Positions 18,014 to 26,943 of a stretch of DNA of 64,000 nt are shown here, piece by piece (position 1 is the first letter of the stretch; the number at the start of each line of letters is the position of its first letter). The stretch is from Cyanobacterium aponinum PCC 10605 (GTDB lineage: Bacteria; Cyanobacteriota; Cyanobacteriia; Cyanobacteriales; Cyanobacteriaceae). The notes beneath the pieces were generated by a model that made no database searches, was not told the origin of the DNA, and saw only the letters and a program-made list of their open reading frames with translations. A program made the translations under genes and the position numbers. The DNA is taken from NCBI RefSeq assembly GCF_000317675.1, contig NC_019776.1, positions 2,666,001 through 2,730,000 on the forward strand. Reading direction: 5' to 3'.

Positions 18014-19777
18014 TTATAATTTAACTAATTTATTTAGATGTTCACAATTAGATAAAATTTCTATTTTTCCGTTGTTTAAATAAAGAATTAAATCCGCTTT
18101 TTCTGCTAAAGATAAATCATGGGTAATTAAAAAAGTAGTGCGATTTTGAGCTAATTTTTGTAGGGATTCCATAACAATTTCTTCATTGTGACGATCGAGT
18201 CCTGTGGTTGGTTCGTCTAAAATTAAGATGGGAGTTTGTCGAATAGCCGCTCGTGCGATCGCAATTCGCTGTCTTTGCCCTCCTGAAAGGGTTGTACCTC
18301 TTTCTCCGATCATGGTATCGTATCCGTGGGGTAAATTGGAGATAAAGTCGTGAATATTGGCTAATTTGGTAGCTTCAACAATTTCTTTATCAGTAACATT
18401 CTTCACCCCGTAAGCAATATTTTCTCTGATAGTCGCCCCAAACAACAGACTTTCTTGTAAAACTACACTAATTTGCGATCGCCACGATTTAAGGGTATAA
18501 TTTCTAATATCCTCACCATCGACTAAAATTGCCCCAGAAGTAGGCTCATAAAGACGTAATAATAAACTCATCAAAGTAGATTTTCCGCCCCCAGAAATCC
18601 CCGTAATCATGACAAATTGACCTGCTTTTATCGTTAAATTGATATTATCAAGGGTTTGTTTCCCTGACGGGTAAGTAAAACTAAGATTTTTGAAAGTTAT
18701 TTCTCTTTGTAGAGGAGAAGCATTGATAGTATGGGGTAAATCTCGAATTTCGGGAGTTTCCTTGAAAATATTTAAAATTCTTTCTCCAGAAGCCGAAGCC
18801 TTAGCTAAACGCCCAGTATATTTAGCAAAATTTTGGATTGGTTTAAAAGCGTTTTTGAGATAGGTAAAAAAAACAATTACATCCCCTGCCGTCAAATTAT
18901 CTTGCAACACTAAATAAGAACCATACCATAAAACCAAAGCAATGCCCAAAGCAATTATCATATCGACAATCCTTTCTAAAGAAGCCGATAAACGTTGAGT
19001 TTCAACTTTTTTTGTTAAACTAGCCTGATTTTGATGAGAAAATATTTGGGCAAAGGCATTTTCTAAAGACAAAGATTGAATCAGTTTAATTGCCATCATC
19101 GACTCCGCCGCCGTAGAAGCAACTAACCCCTCTTTTTTCCGTTGATTAAGAGAAGATTCCTGTATCTTAGAACTAAGAAGATTTCCAGCTAATACGAACA
19201 AAGGTACTGTTAATAAAGACAATAAAGTCAACTTAACATCAATCCACAACATTGCCCCAAGGGTTGCCACTAAGGTTAAACTACTGATAATCAGGGGTAA
19301 AGTAGCTGTTAGCAAAATCTCTTGTAACCGACTAGCATCACTGCTAACTCGAATAATTAAATCTCCACTTCTGGATTGGTTGTGATAATTGAGAGAAAGT
19401 TGTTGTAGATGGCAATATAAATCATCTCTTACTTGTGTCATAACTCTACTGCTAACTATGGCAGAGACTACAGTACTCCAGTACCCTGCAAAAGCTCTTA
19501 AAGAGGTAATCAGTAAAATAGAGAGACTGCTTAAGGTTAATAGAGAAAGAGGTGAGATTTGATTCAGAATGAGAGGAGTTGTGTGAGTATCTCCTAAAAC
19601 GTAGTCAAATATAAATTTTAAGGGTAAAGGCTCTAAAACTCTTAAACCAACTTCTGCCACGATAGCGATAAAGGTTATAATCACTAACCACTTTTGTTGA
19701 TGTAGATAGGGGGAAAAATAGCTTAATAATTCTGAGAGAATGGACAGAGTTTTTGTTAAGGATTTTGCGGATGTCAT
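18014..19777 (-). CDS. ABC exporter, fused membrane and ATPase domains
   Basis: A 587-residue half-transporter. Six transmembrane helices occupy about residues 30-320, followed by a nucleotide-binding domain with Walker A GISGGGKST, Q-loop VVLQESLLFG, signature LSGGQRQR, Walker B ILILDEPTTGLD and an H-loop ITHD. It resembles MsbA/lipid- or polysaccharide-exporter half-transporters and should act as a dimer. Its start overlaps the preceding glycosyltransferase gene by 4 bp (ATGA type), so translation is probably coupled. Confidence 0.93.
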   Translation of the reverse strand: MTSAKSLTKTLSILSELLSYFSPYLHQQKWLVIITFIAIVAEVGLRVLEPLPLKFIFDYVLGDTHTTPLILNQISPLSLLTLSSLSILLITSLRAFAGYWSTVVSAIVSSRVMTQVRDDLYCHLQQLSLNYHNQSRSGDLIIRVSSDASRLQEILLTATLPLIISSLTLVATLGAMLWIDVKLTLLSLLTVPLFVLAGNLLSSKIQESSLNQRKKEGLVASTAAESMMAIKLIQSLSLENAFAQIFSHQNQASLTKKVETQRLSASLERIVDMIIALGIALVLWYGSYLVLQDNLTAGDVIVFFTYLKNAFKPIQNFAKYTGRLAKASASGERILNIFKETPEIRDLPHTINASPLQREITFKNLSFTYPSGKQTLDNINLTIKAGQFVMITGISGGGKSTLMSLLLRLYEPTSGAILVDGEDIRNYTLKSWRSQISVVLQESLLFGATIRENIAYGVKNVTDKEIVEATKLANIHDFISNLPHGYDTMIGERGTTLSGGQRQRIAIARAAIRQTPILILDEPTTGLDRHNEEIVMESLQKLAQNRTTFLITHDLSLAEKADLILYLNNGKIEILSNCEHLNKLVKL

Positions 19778-20958
19778 GAATTACCCTCCTTTATCCTTAA
19801 CCTAGATTGTTCCACACAGGCTAAAATTTTATCAACGACTTTATTCCATGTATAATGACTTAAAATCTTTGCTCTAGCAGATGTACCCAGTTTATCACGA
19901 AGAAGATGCGATCGAGCTAAAGTTATTAAAGCATTAGTTAAAGCAAGACTATCTCCAGCCTCGCACAGTAAACCATCAACCCCATCCTCTATCAATTCCT
20001 TAATTTGCCCAATATTACTCGCAATTACAGGTAAACCTGCCGCCATATACTCATAAACCTTGAGAGGAGAAAAATAAAAATTATCCAAAGAAGGATAAGG
20101 TGCAACACCGACATCCATTTTCCCTAACCAATAAGGAATCATGTCAGGAGATACCGCTCCCACAAATTGTACCGCAGATTGTAATTGACGTTGCTCAACA
20201 TTTTCCACTAAAAAATCTTTTTCTGCGCCATCCCCCACAATTAAAAGACGACTTTCAGGGTAATCTCGATTAAAACGAGCAAAACTGTCGATTAATATTG
20301 GTAAACCATGCCAAGGTTTCAAAGAACCAACAAAACCCACAGTAAAACGATAATTGGACTCTTTATGGCTATTTTTAATGACATCATCAGAAAATCTTTG
20401 AGCATTAACCCCATTAGGAATAACTGTAATTTTCTCTGGATTGCTTACATATTGACTAACATAACTTTTAATTTCCTTTGACACAGCAATAATGACAGTT
20501 GCCGACTCAAATACCCTTTGAGCGATTTTTTCCGCCTCTTGACGATGAACCAAACCCCGATGTCGATCTTGTTCTATAATCAAAGGAGCATTAACTTCTA
20601 AAATACTAGGAATACCTCTTTTTTGAGCAAATTCTACTCCTGCATAACTCCACAAGGAATAACGCTCATAAATAAAATCAAAAGGTTGAGTTAAAGTTAA
20701 TAAGGAATCTAAATCAGAGTTAATACTTAAAGCTATTTTCTCCCTTTCACCTTTTTCTACCTTTGGAATGGGAGGAAGAGGATAAATATTAATTTTTTCA
20801 AAATCACAGGGTTTTTTTTCCCCTAAACGAGGGGTAAATAGGGAAATTTCGATATTTTTCGCCAAGAATGAGCGGATTATTTCTTGTACATGAATTGCGC
20901 ATCCTTTTTGCCCAAATACGGGAATACCCACATCAGCACAGACATAAGCAACTTTCAA
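19774..20958 (-). CDS. GT4 family glycosyltransferase (TTG start)
   Basis: A GT-B fold glycosyltransferase of about 394 residues. The N-terminal KVAYVCADVGIPVFGQKGCAIHVQE motif and the C-terminal nucleotide-sugar site (SLKPWHGLPILIDSFA, PYPSLDNFYFSPLKVYEYMAAGLPVIAS) are typical of GT4. A longer frame begins at 21036, but its first 26 residues are translated from a period-7 repeat and unlike any glycosyltransferase. I therefore place the start at the TTG at 20958, which has an AGGGGG ribosome site about 8 bp upstream. It overlaps the exporter gene by 4 bp. Confidence 0.88.
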   Translation of the reverse strand: MKVAYVCADVGIPVFGQKGCAIHVQEIIRSFLAKNIEISLFTPRLGEKKPCDFEKINIYPLPPIPKVEKGEREKIALSINSDLDSLLTLTQPFDFIYERYSLWSYAGVEFAQKRGIPSILEVNAPLIIEQDRHRGLVHRQEAEKIAQRVFESATVIIAVSKEIKSYVSQYVSNPEKITVIPNGVNAQRFSDDVIKNSHKESNYRFTVGFVGSLKPWHGLPILIDSFARFNRDYPESRLLIVGDGAEKDFLVENVEQRQLQSAVQFVGAVSPDMIPYWLGKMDVGVAPYPSLDNFYFSPLKVYEYMAAGLPVIASNIGQIKELIEDGVDGLLCEAGDSLALTNALITLARSHLLRDKLGTSARAKILSHYTWNKVVDKILACVEQSRLRIKEGNS

Positions 20959-21009
20959 ATTAAACCCCCTGTTGTAAGCTAGTTTGCATCTAAGTCTATT
21001 GGTGGAGAT

Positions 21010-21044
21010 AGGCAAGAGGCAAAAGGCAAGAGGCAAGAGGTAAG
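21010..21044. repeat. Heptameric tandem repeat (AGGCAAG)x5
   Basis: Five period-7 units (AGGCAAG, AGGCAAA, AGGCAAG, AGGCAAG, AGGTAAG) lie between two glycosyltransferase genes. In reverse they create a false N-terminal extension of the GT4 gene. Confidence 0.85.
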
Positions 21045-21131
21045 CGTTTGAGTCATTTTTAAAAACTAATAAACAACTCCCCCATGCTTCCCATACTTCC
21101 TATGCCTCCCCATCTTCCCAATTCCCAACAC

Positions 21132-22358
21132 TTAAAATAAATTCCTCAATAAAGCAGTATTTTTGTGAATATCAAATTCTGATTCGAGTAAATGCCTTGC
21201 TGATTGAGCTAATTTCACCCTTAAATCAGATTTGTATAGAAGTTGTTTTAATGCTTCTGCTAAAGCCTTTTCGTCTTCTTGGGGTACAATCAAACCAGTT
21301 TTTCCATCTCTAATTAGTTCAGGGATACCAGTTATATTCGTACCGATACAGGGAGTGCCTAATGCCATTGCTTCCAATAACACCGTTGGTAAACCATCTC
21401 TATTACCATCTTTGGCAATAATATAAGGGGCGGCAAATACTGCGGAATTTTGTACTAATTCACAAACTTCATTTTGAGGGCGTGAACCGATTAAAATGAC
21501 TTTATCTGATAAATTTAGTTCCTCTATCTGATTTTTTAGGGATGTCTCTAACTCTCCGCCTCCCACTATTTGACAGGAAAAATGACATCCCCATTGTTTG
21601 AGTAAATCACAAGCCTTAATTAAGATTGATAATCCTTTTTTTTCAACTAAACGCCCCACTGAAATAATTTTTGGTGGACGATTTTCGGGGGAAAGATAGG
21701 TAAATTTAGCCAAATCAATGCCATTGTAAATTCTTTTAACTGATTGAGCTACTTTTCCATAATTTTCCTGCAAATATTGACGGTTATAGTCACTGACAGT
21801 AACAACAATTTTACTATCTTTGATTTTATTCTGGAGATCGTTAAAATCAACACTTTGATGATAAATGTCTTTGGCGTGGGCGGTAAAAGTGTAGGGAATA
21901 TTAGTAAAATGAGAGGTTAGACGAGTGACGCTAGTAGCAACCGAAGCAAAATGAGCGTGTAAATGGGTAATATTTCTCTGACGCACTTCTCTGGCTAACC
22001 ATAATGCTTGATAGACAACACTTGCCCTTTCTCCTGTGGCTAAGGGGAGTTTTCGCCAAATATCGGGTATGATTTGAGCGGTTTCTTGTAATTCTGCCCA
22101 AAAGTAACTGGCGGGAGTGGGGGAAAGGGTATTAAGAAAATTACTTTTTCTGCCTTGAGTTGGTTTCTGGATATAGGTAACGGAAGCCCTAACTTGGGAA
22201 ATAATATTTTGAAAATGAGTATCGCTAGGAGGGCGTAAGGCGAAAATATCGATGGCAAAACCTGCGGATTCATGGGCCAAGATTTCATTGACGATAAAGG
22301 TTTCTGAGTAACGGGGATAACGTTTTAAGATGTAAGCTATTTTACATGGCTGTTTCAT
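21132..22358 (-). CDS. Glycosyltransferase family 4, WcaL/colanic-acid-like
   Basis: A 408-residue GT-B glycosyltransferase. The opening IAYILKRYPRYSETFIVNEI is characteristic of the colanic-acid/exopolysaccharide WcaL-like group. Further motifs are HLHAHFASVATSVTRL, SVGRLVEKKGLSILIKAC and the EX7E-like region ...DGLPTVLLEAMALGTPC. It probably adds a sugar to a lipid-linked surface glycan in the cytoplasm. On the minus strand, 50 bp after the broken SDR gene. Confidence 0.9.
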   Translation of the reverse strand: MKQPCKIAYILKRYPRYSETFIVNEILAHESAGFAIDIFALRPPSDTHFQNIISQVRASVTYIQKPTQGRKSNFLNTLSPTPASYFWAELQETAQIIPDIWRKLPLATGERASVVYQALWLAREVRQRNITHLHAHFASVATSVTRLTSHFTNIPYTFTAHAKDIYHQSVDFNDLQNKIKDSKIVVTVSDYNRQYLQENYGKVAQSVKRIYNGIDLAKFTYLSPENRPPKIISVGRLVEKKGLSILIKACDLLKQWGCHFSCQIVGGGELETSLKNQIEELNLSDKVILIGSRPQNEVCELVQNSAVFAAPYIIAKDGNRDGLPTVLLEAMALGTPCIGTNITGIPELIRDGKTGLIVPQEDEKALAEALKQLLYKSDLRVKLAQSARHLLESEFDIHKNTALLRNLF

Positions 22359-22408
22359 TTTTCAGATAAAGATAAAAGCCTTAATTTATCATAATAATTG
22401 TAGAAGAG

Positions 22409-22761
22409 TCATTTATTTTTTGTGGATAATTTCAGTAAAAAGGGTACAGCTTTTTCTACCCATTGGTTAATGGGTGTGTAGTATTGGGCTTCATCCCCAA
22501 AACAAATATCTAACATCTGGGTATGAATAATACCGGGGTTAAGGGCAATGGTTGCGATACCAGATGGTAATTCTTGGGCTAATGATTGGGTTAATCCTTC
22601 TATAGCCCATTTTGAGGCACAATAGGGAGCTACTTCAGGAGAGGTCGATCGCCCCCAACCTGAGCTAAGATTAACAATGATACCCTGCTTCCTCTTCATC
22701 ATTACGGGAACAACATGACGAATCACATTTGCCGTTCCTTTGATGTTAACATCAATTAAAT
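22409..22761 (-). pseudogene. Short-chain dehydrogenase, 5' part removed by mobile element
   Basis: The remaining reading frame (about 117 gene-derived residues) has the second half of a classical SDR: DVNIKG (catalytic-tetrad Asn), NLSSGWG (Ser), YCASK (Tyr and Lys) and NPGIIHTQM. The N-terminal Rossmann half with its TGxxxGxG motif is missing. The frame runs straight into the inverted repeat of the four-helix element at 22762, which supplies the only upstream start (MRNV...). The missing half is not convincingly present on the far side of the element. The gene is therefore broken, and some DNA was probably lost. Confidence 0.85.
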
Positions 22762-22842
22762 AACTGACGTTACGCACTTATTGATGTGTTAAGTTAAGGG
22801 AGGTTTCAGGTTTCAGGTTTCAGGTTTCAGGAAATAATAAAA

Positions 22843-23471
22843 ATGATTGAACTAAAAAGTTATCGAGATTTAACGGTTTGGCAAAAATCAATGGATTTGG
22901 TAGTAATATGTTATCAATTAACTTCTCAATTTCCCAAAACAGAAATTGATGGTTTAAGTAGTCAAATACAAAGAGCCGCAGTTTCAATTCCTGCCAACAT
23001 CGCAGAAGGAAAAGGGAGAAATCATTTGGGTGATTATATTCGTCATCTTTCTATGGCAAATGGCTCACTCAAAGAATTAGAAACTCATTTGATGATTGTA
23101 GGACGATTAGGCTATCTTAACCTGAGTTCGGGATAAATTTTCATCTATGAATGATGGAGAAAAAAAGGCAAAAGGCAAGAGGCAAGAGGCGAACCCCCCT
23201 TTATCCCCCCTCGAGAGGGGGGAGGGCAAAGGAAAAATTAAGAATTAGGAATTAAAAACCCCGAACACTCATTATTTGTTACTCATTACTTTCTCTCAAC
23301 ACCTGCAACCTGCAACCTGAAACCTGACACCTACCCTTATCCAATATTCTTAAACCGAACTGAGGTTATCTTAAAGAGCAAGAATTAAAAGTTACTTTAA
23401 ACAAATGTGAGGAAATTGGCAGAATGTTACATAGTTTAATCGAAAAACTAAGTCAAAATAAAAAAGGGTGA
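22843..23471 (+). pseudogene. Four-helix-bundle protein (23S rRNA-IVP/S23 family), MITE-interrupted
   Basis: The start MIELKSYRDLTVWQKSMDL and the central RAAVSIPANIAEGKGR with GDYIRHLSMANGSLKELETHL are hallmarks of the PF05635/TIGR02436 four-helix bundle family, first seen in intervening sequences of 23S rRNA and related to the DGR accessory protein Avd. A MITE interrupts codon 93, so the present frame ends at 23136 (97 residues). Removing 23119-23367 plus one 5-bp duplication restores 92 + 32 codons, giving 124 residues and a stop at 23469-23471, the usual family size. Family function is basic-protein nucleic-acid binding; its exact role here is unknown. Confidence 0.9.
23119..23367. mobile_element. 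MITE-like element, copy 4, inside the four-helix gene (249 bp)
   Basis: Ends AACCTGAGTTCGGG and CCGAACTGAGGTT, flanked by a perfect ATCTT duplication (23114-23118 and 23368-23372). The interior carries AGGCAAG heptamers, the CCCCCCTC-GA-GAGGGGGG hairpin (23205-23222) and an ACCTGCA run. Its insertion splits the four-helix gene, and the frame of the host gene is exactly recovered on removal. Confidence 0.9.
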
Positions 23472-23662
23472 ATTTTTCTGACTTTAAACCTGACACCTGA
23501 TACCTGACACCTGATACCTCAAAACAACAACTAATTATCTTTTTGCCTAACATCAGTTACTAAAGAAGCGATCCTTGTAATTATGACAATACATTCGCCA
23601 AAATGAACAAGGAAAATTAAACTGGAGGCCAAGAAGAATTGGGACTTTTGTCGGAAACTAGA

Positions 23663-24259
23663 TTAATAACCAATTTCTTTTGAAAATTCATCGAGTTCAA
23701 TATTAAGTTTAAGTGTATTTATTCTCGGTTCACCAAAAATGCCTAAGAATCTTCCTTCAGTATGACTTTTTATTAATTCTCGTAGTTGATTGGGATCAAG
23801 ATTACGTGCGATCGCAATTCTTTCGATTTGATTTTGAGCAGATTGGATACTAATATGAGGGTCTAAACCCGAACCTGAAGTATAAACTAAGTCAGCAGTG
23901 GGAGTAATGCCAACTTGTTTGAGTTTGGTGATTTCTGCTTCAATATTTTTGACTAAATCAGGGTTACTAGGCGCTAAATTACTTGCACCAGATACACCAG
24001 TTTCGCCCCCATCCTCACCAGTACTATAGTTAATCACACTGGGACGACTCCAAAAATAGCGATCGCTCTGAAAAGACTGACCAATTAAACTAGAACCAAT
24101 AATATTATTTTGATTGTCTTTAATGAGACTACCATTAGCTTGATATGGTAAAAATATTTGTCCAAAAATTAGGATAAATAAAGGATAAATTATCGCAGTA
24201 ATTAGCCATAAAATAAGGGTGGCTCGAATAGCTTTAGAAAAATCGTTGACAGAAAGCAT
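23663..24259 (-). CDS. kdpC: Potassium-transporting ATPase subunit C
   Basis: KdpC is the single-span accessory subunit of the high-affinity KdpFABC potassium pump. One N-terminal membrane helix (about 12-34) is followed by the extracytoplasmic domain with GSSLIGQSFQSDRYFWSRPS, ASGASNLAPSNP-like (SGASNLAPSNPDL) and DLVYTSGSGLDPHIS, all conserved in KdpC. The 198-residue length is normal. It is the last gene of the minus-strand kdp operon, 77 bp after kdpF. The four-helix mobile unit lies 104 bp downstream. Confidence 0.95.
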   Translation of the reverse strand: MLSVNDFSKAIRATLILWLITAIIYPLFILIFGQIFLPYQANGSLIKDNQNNIIGSSLIGQSFQSDRYFWSRPSVINYSTGEDGGETGVSGASNLAPSNPDLVKNIEAEITKLKQVGITPTADLVYTSGSGLDPHISIQSAQNQIERIAIARNLDPNQLRELIKSHTEGRFLGIFGEPRINTLKLNIELDEFSKEIGY

Positions 24260-24335
24260 TTTAATTATTCTCCGTTAAAAAAAGTAGAATATTCTGATCT
24301 TGCAAAAATGCAAAGAAGAAAGGAACGAAACAAAG

Positions 24336-24542
24336 TTAAAATTTTTCGGGTTGAAAGATAACGACAAAAAGGTAAATAAATAAACTCATTGTCACCAATC
24401 CTAATAGTCCTAAAGCATAGGATTGTCCCCTAGAAAAAACCTGATTTGTACTAGCATAAACTAGAGGTGAAATCAAAATATTAACCACTAAAATCGAAAA
24501 CAAATAAACAGATAACTTATCAGAAAAAAATCTAATTTTCAT
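24336..24542 (-). CDS. kdpF: Small Kdp subunit (KdpF/KdpG-like)
   Basis: A 68-residue protein with two hydrophobic segments (about 10-30 and 42-62), ending in FVVIFQPEKF, which matches the KdpF tail (hydrophobic helix followed by Pro-Glu-x-Phe). In Anabaena a small gene at this place between kdpB and kdpC was named kdpG. It likely sits beside KdpA/KdpB and stabilises the complex. Position and tail support the call. Confidence 0.78.
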   Translation of the reverse strand: MKIRFFSDKLSVYLFSILVVNILISPLVYASTNQVFSRGQSYALGLLGLVTMSLFIYLFVVIFQPEKF

Positions 24543-24622
24543 AATCTTAAAAACAGTAAATTACAGAAACAGATAAAACAACCTCTGTACTCTCTTAAAG
24601 ACTTTGCACCTTTGCAAGATAC

Positions 24623-26686
24623 TTAAGCCAAACCAGCCGCACTAACCATCATGTCAATAACTTTAATGGCAATAAAAGGAGCAATTACCCCGCCTAAACC
24701 ATAAATTAAGATATTTCGTTGCAATAATTGATCAGCAGTCAAAGCTCGAAATTTAACTCCCTTGAGTGCAATGGGAATTAACGCTGGAATAATCAAAGCA
24801 TTGTAAATTAAAGCCGATAAAATGGCCGATTGAGTACTACTTAAATCCATAATGTTTAATGCCCCAATCCCCGTACTAGCAAAAATTGCAGGAATAATGG
24901 CAAAGTACTTGGCAACGTCATTGGCGATCGAAAATGTAGTTAACGCACCACGAGTGATAAGTAACTGTTTACCGATAGTAACAATATCAATTAACTTAGT
25001 GGGGTCAGAATCTAAGTCCACCATGTTAGCAGCTTCTTTGGCGGCTTGTGTACCAGAATTCATGGCAACACCCACATTAGCTTGAGCAAGTGCCGGAGCG
25101 TCATTTGTACCATCTCCCGTCATAGCTACCAGTTTACCTTCTGCTTGTTCACGGCGGATTACTTCGATTTTGTCTTCGGGGGTAGCTTCAGCGATAAAGT
25201 CATCCACTCCTGCTTCTTGGGCAATGACAGACGCAGTAATTTGATTATCCCCTGTTAACATAATAGTACGAATACCCATACGACGCATTTGATCAAAACG
25301 TTCTCGGATACCGGGTTTAATAATATCTTTAAGGTAAATTACCCCATAAATATCATCACCCTGACAGACCGCTAAAGGAGTGCCTCCTAAACGAGATACT
25401 TTTTCGTAGGTGCGATCGAGATCATTGGAAACATTCCCACCTCTGGAACGCACAAAACCTTTGATGGCATCCACTGCACCTTTCCGAATTTCGATACCAG
25501 TGTCTAAATCTGTACCACTCATACGAGTACGAGCAGAAAATTCAATCCCTGTAGCCGTATTAATATCAAAATCAGCTTGAGAGCCTAATTGTTGAGCTAA
25601 ATCAACTATCGATCTTCCTTCGGGGGTTTCGTCAAAAAGACTGGAAATCAAGGCAATATTCGCCACTTCTGCCAAAGTATGACCATTTACAGGGATAAAC
25701 TCCTCTGCTAAGCGATTACCTAATGTAATAGTACCTGTTTTGTCTAATACTAGAGTATTAATATCCCCACAGGCTTCCACGGCTCTGCCAGAAGTAGCAA
25801 TGACATTGAATTGAGAAACTCGATCCATCCCTGCAATGCCGATCGCACTAAGTAAACCGCCGATAGTAGTAGGAATAAGGGCAACTAAGAGAGAAATTAA
25901 CACGGCGATACTAACAGGATTATCTACATAATTGGCAATGGGAGGCATAGTAGCGATAACGATTAAGAAAACCTGAGTTAAAACCGCTAAAAGCACCGTT
26001 AAAGCAATTTCATTAGGGGTTTTGCTTCTTTGCGCCCCCTCTACCAAACTAATCATGCGATCGATAAAACCCTTACCCGGATCAGCCGTAACCCTGATAA
26101 CTAGCTCATCAGAGATAATACGAGTACCACCAGTCACCGAACTGGCAATATCCGTACCCGGTTGCTTTAAAACAGGAGCAGATTCCCCTGTAATAGCGGA
26201 TTCGTCCACCGAAGCCATACCACCAATAACCTCACCATCGGCAGGAATTATATCCCCCGCAATGACCTTTATTTGGTCATCTCGTTTTAAACTGGTAGAA
26301 TTAACCTCTTTAATTAAGCCATTAGGAAGAATTAGACGAGCGATCGTATCGCTTTTAGTAGCACGGAGAGCATCCGCTTGAGCTTTACCCCTACCTTCTG
26401 CCACTGCTTCTGCAAAATTAGCAAATAAAACAGTTGAGAATAAAATAAGAGTTATTAAACCGTTAAAAAGTCTTTCATTAGAGTCATTAAAATTACCAAA
26501 AAGACTAGGATTTATTGTTACTAAAAGGGTGATAATTGTGCCAATCCAGACAAGAAATATGACGGGATTTTTGATGGCAATTTTAGGATTTAATTTGATA
26601 AAAGATTGTTTAATTGCTCTGGTATAAAGCCCTTGATTTTTGGCTTTGGGTGTATGTTTTCGTTGCGATCGTGGTGGTTTATTCAT
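24623..26686 (-). CDS. kdpB: Potassium-transporting P-type ATPase subunit B
   Basis: Catalytic subunit of the Kdp potassium pump (P1A-type ATPase). Actuator motif TGES is in [10 protein letters not shown] (about 165-172), the phosphorylated Asp is D315 in DKTGTIT, and the hinge [13 protein letters not shown] follows with the [21 protein letters not shown] stretch unique to KdpB. The basic N-terminus ([14 protein letters not shown]) precedes about seven membrane helices. Full length at 687 residues. It is separated from kdpA by two small unrelated genes. Confidence 0.97.
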   Translation of the reverse strand: MNKPPRSQRKHTPKAKNQGLYTRAIKQSFIKLNPKIAIKNPVIFLVWIGTIITLLVTINPSLFGNFNDSNERLFNGLITLILFSTVLFANFAEAVAEGRGKAQADALRATKSDTIARLILPNGLIKEVNSTSLKRDDQIKVIAGDIIPADGEVIGGMASVDESAITGESAPVLKQPGTDIASSVTGGTRIISDELVIRVTADPGKGFIDRMISLVEGAQRSKTPNEIALTVLLAVLTQVFLIVIATMPPIANYVDNPVSIAVLISLLVALIPTTIGGLLSAIGIAGMDRVSQFNVIATSGRAVEACGDINTLVLDKTGTITLGNRLAEEFIPVNGHTLAEVANIALISSLFDETPEGRSIVDLAQQLGSQADFDINTATGIEFSARTRMSGTDLDTGIEIRKGAVDAIKGFVRSRGGNVSNDLDRTYEKVSRLGGTPLAVCQGDDIYGVIYLKDIIKPGIRERFDQMRRMGIRTIMLTGDNQITASVIAQEAGVDDFIAEATPEDKIEVIRREQAEGKLVAMTGDGTNDAPALAQANVGVAMNSGTQAAKEAANMVDLDSDPTKLIDIVTIGKQLLITRGALTTFSIANDVAKYFAIIPAIFASTGIGALNIMDLSSTQSAILSALIYNALIIPALIPIALKGVKFRALTADQLLQRNILIYGLGGVIAPFIAIKVIDMMVSAAGLA

Positions 26687-26724
26687 AGTAAAATATTAAG
26701 GATTAAAGATTTTTTAATATTTAG

Positions 26725-26943
26725 TTAAATAGCTAAAGTTTCAAAAGCTATAGGTAAAGATTTATTTTGTGAGAAAAAATTTAACTTTTCAAAACCGATA
26801 ACTTTCCCATTTTTATCCTTCATTAAAATGACTTCATTACCAGTTTCTTCTACCTCGTACTCATTTTCAGGATTGTCAAACCAGACAACTAAACTATCTC
26901 CCATAGAGTCATAAAAAACTTTTACTTGTCTTACTTCTGCCAT
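26725..26943 (-). CDS. DUF2283 small protein
   Basis: A 72-residue protein with the DUF2283 pattern: VKVFYDSMGDSLVVWFDNP, then VILMKDKNGKVIGFEKLNF. DUF2283 proteins are small, often encoded beside a toxin-like gene, and are treated as candidate antitoxins; function is unproven. Its start overlaps the end of the upstream small gene by 13 bp, so the two form a unit. Together they sit between kdpA and kdpB and are read in the same direction. Confidence 0.8.
   Translation of the reverse strand: MAEVRQVKVFYDSMGDSLVVWFDNPENEYEVEETGNEVILMKDKNGKVIGFEKLNFFSQNKSLPIAFETLAI

Larger units (their letters stand above)
22762..23558 (+). mobile_element. TIR-flanked four-helix-bundle (S23/IVP) mobile unit, copy 1
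   Basis: A 797-bp unit bounded by AACTGACGTTACGCA (22762-22776) and TGCCTAACATCAGTT (23544-23558), which are inverted repeats matching at 13 of 15 positions. Its only gene is a four-helix-bundle protein, itself split by a MITE. A near-identical 635-bp copy lies at 48672-49306 with exactly the same ends. The sequence outside the ends is unrelated in the two places, so the ends define the mobile unit. No obvious target duplication is visible. Four GGTTTCA heptamers lie between the left end and the gene. Confidence 0.85.

Noticed and set aside
22762-23558. Interpretation of the four-helix unit as part of a diversity-generating retroelement (Avd)
   Set aside because: No reverse transcriptase or template/variable repeat pair is present in the window, and the gene lies alone between inverted repeats.
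23559-23660. Possible 5' half of the broken SDR gene beyond the four-helix unit (a minus-strand IVIITRIASL-like string)
   Set aside because: Only about ten residues vaguely resemble the Rossmann start, the Gly motif is absent, and about 75 residues would still be missing. Treated as coincidence.
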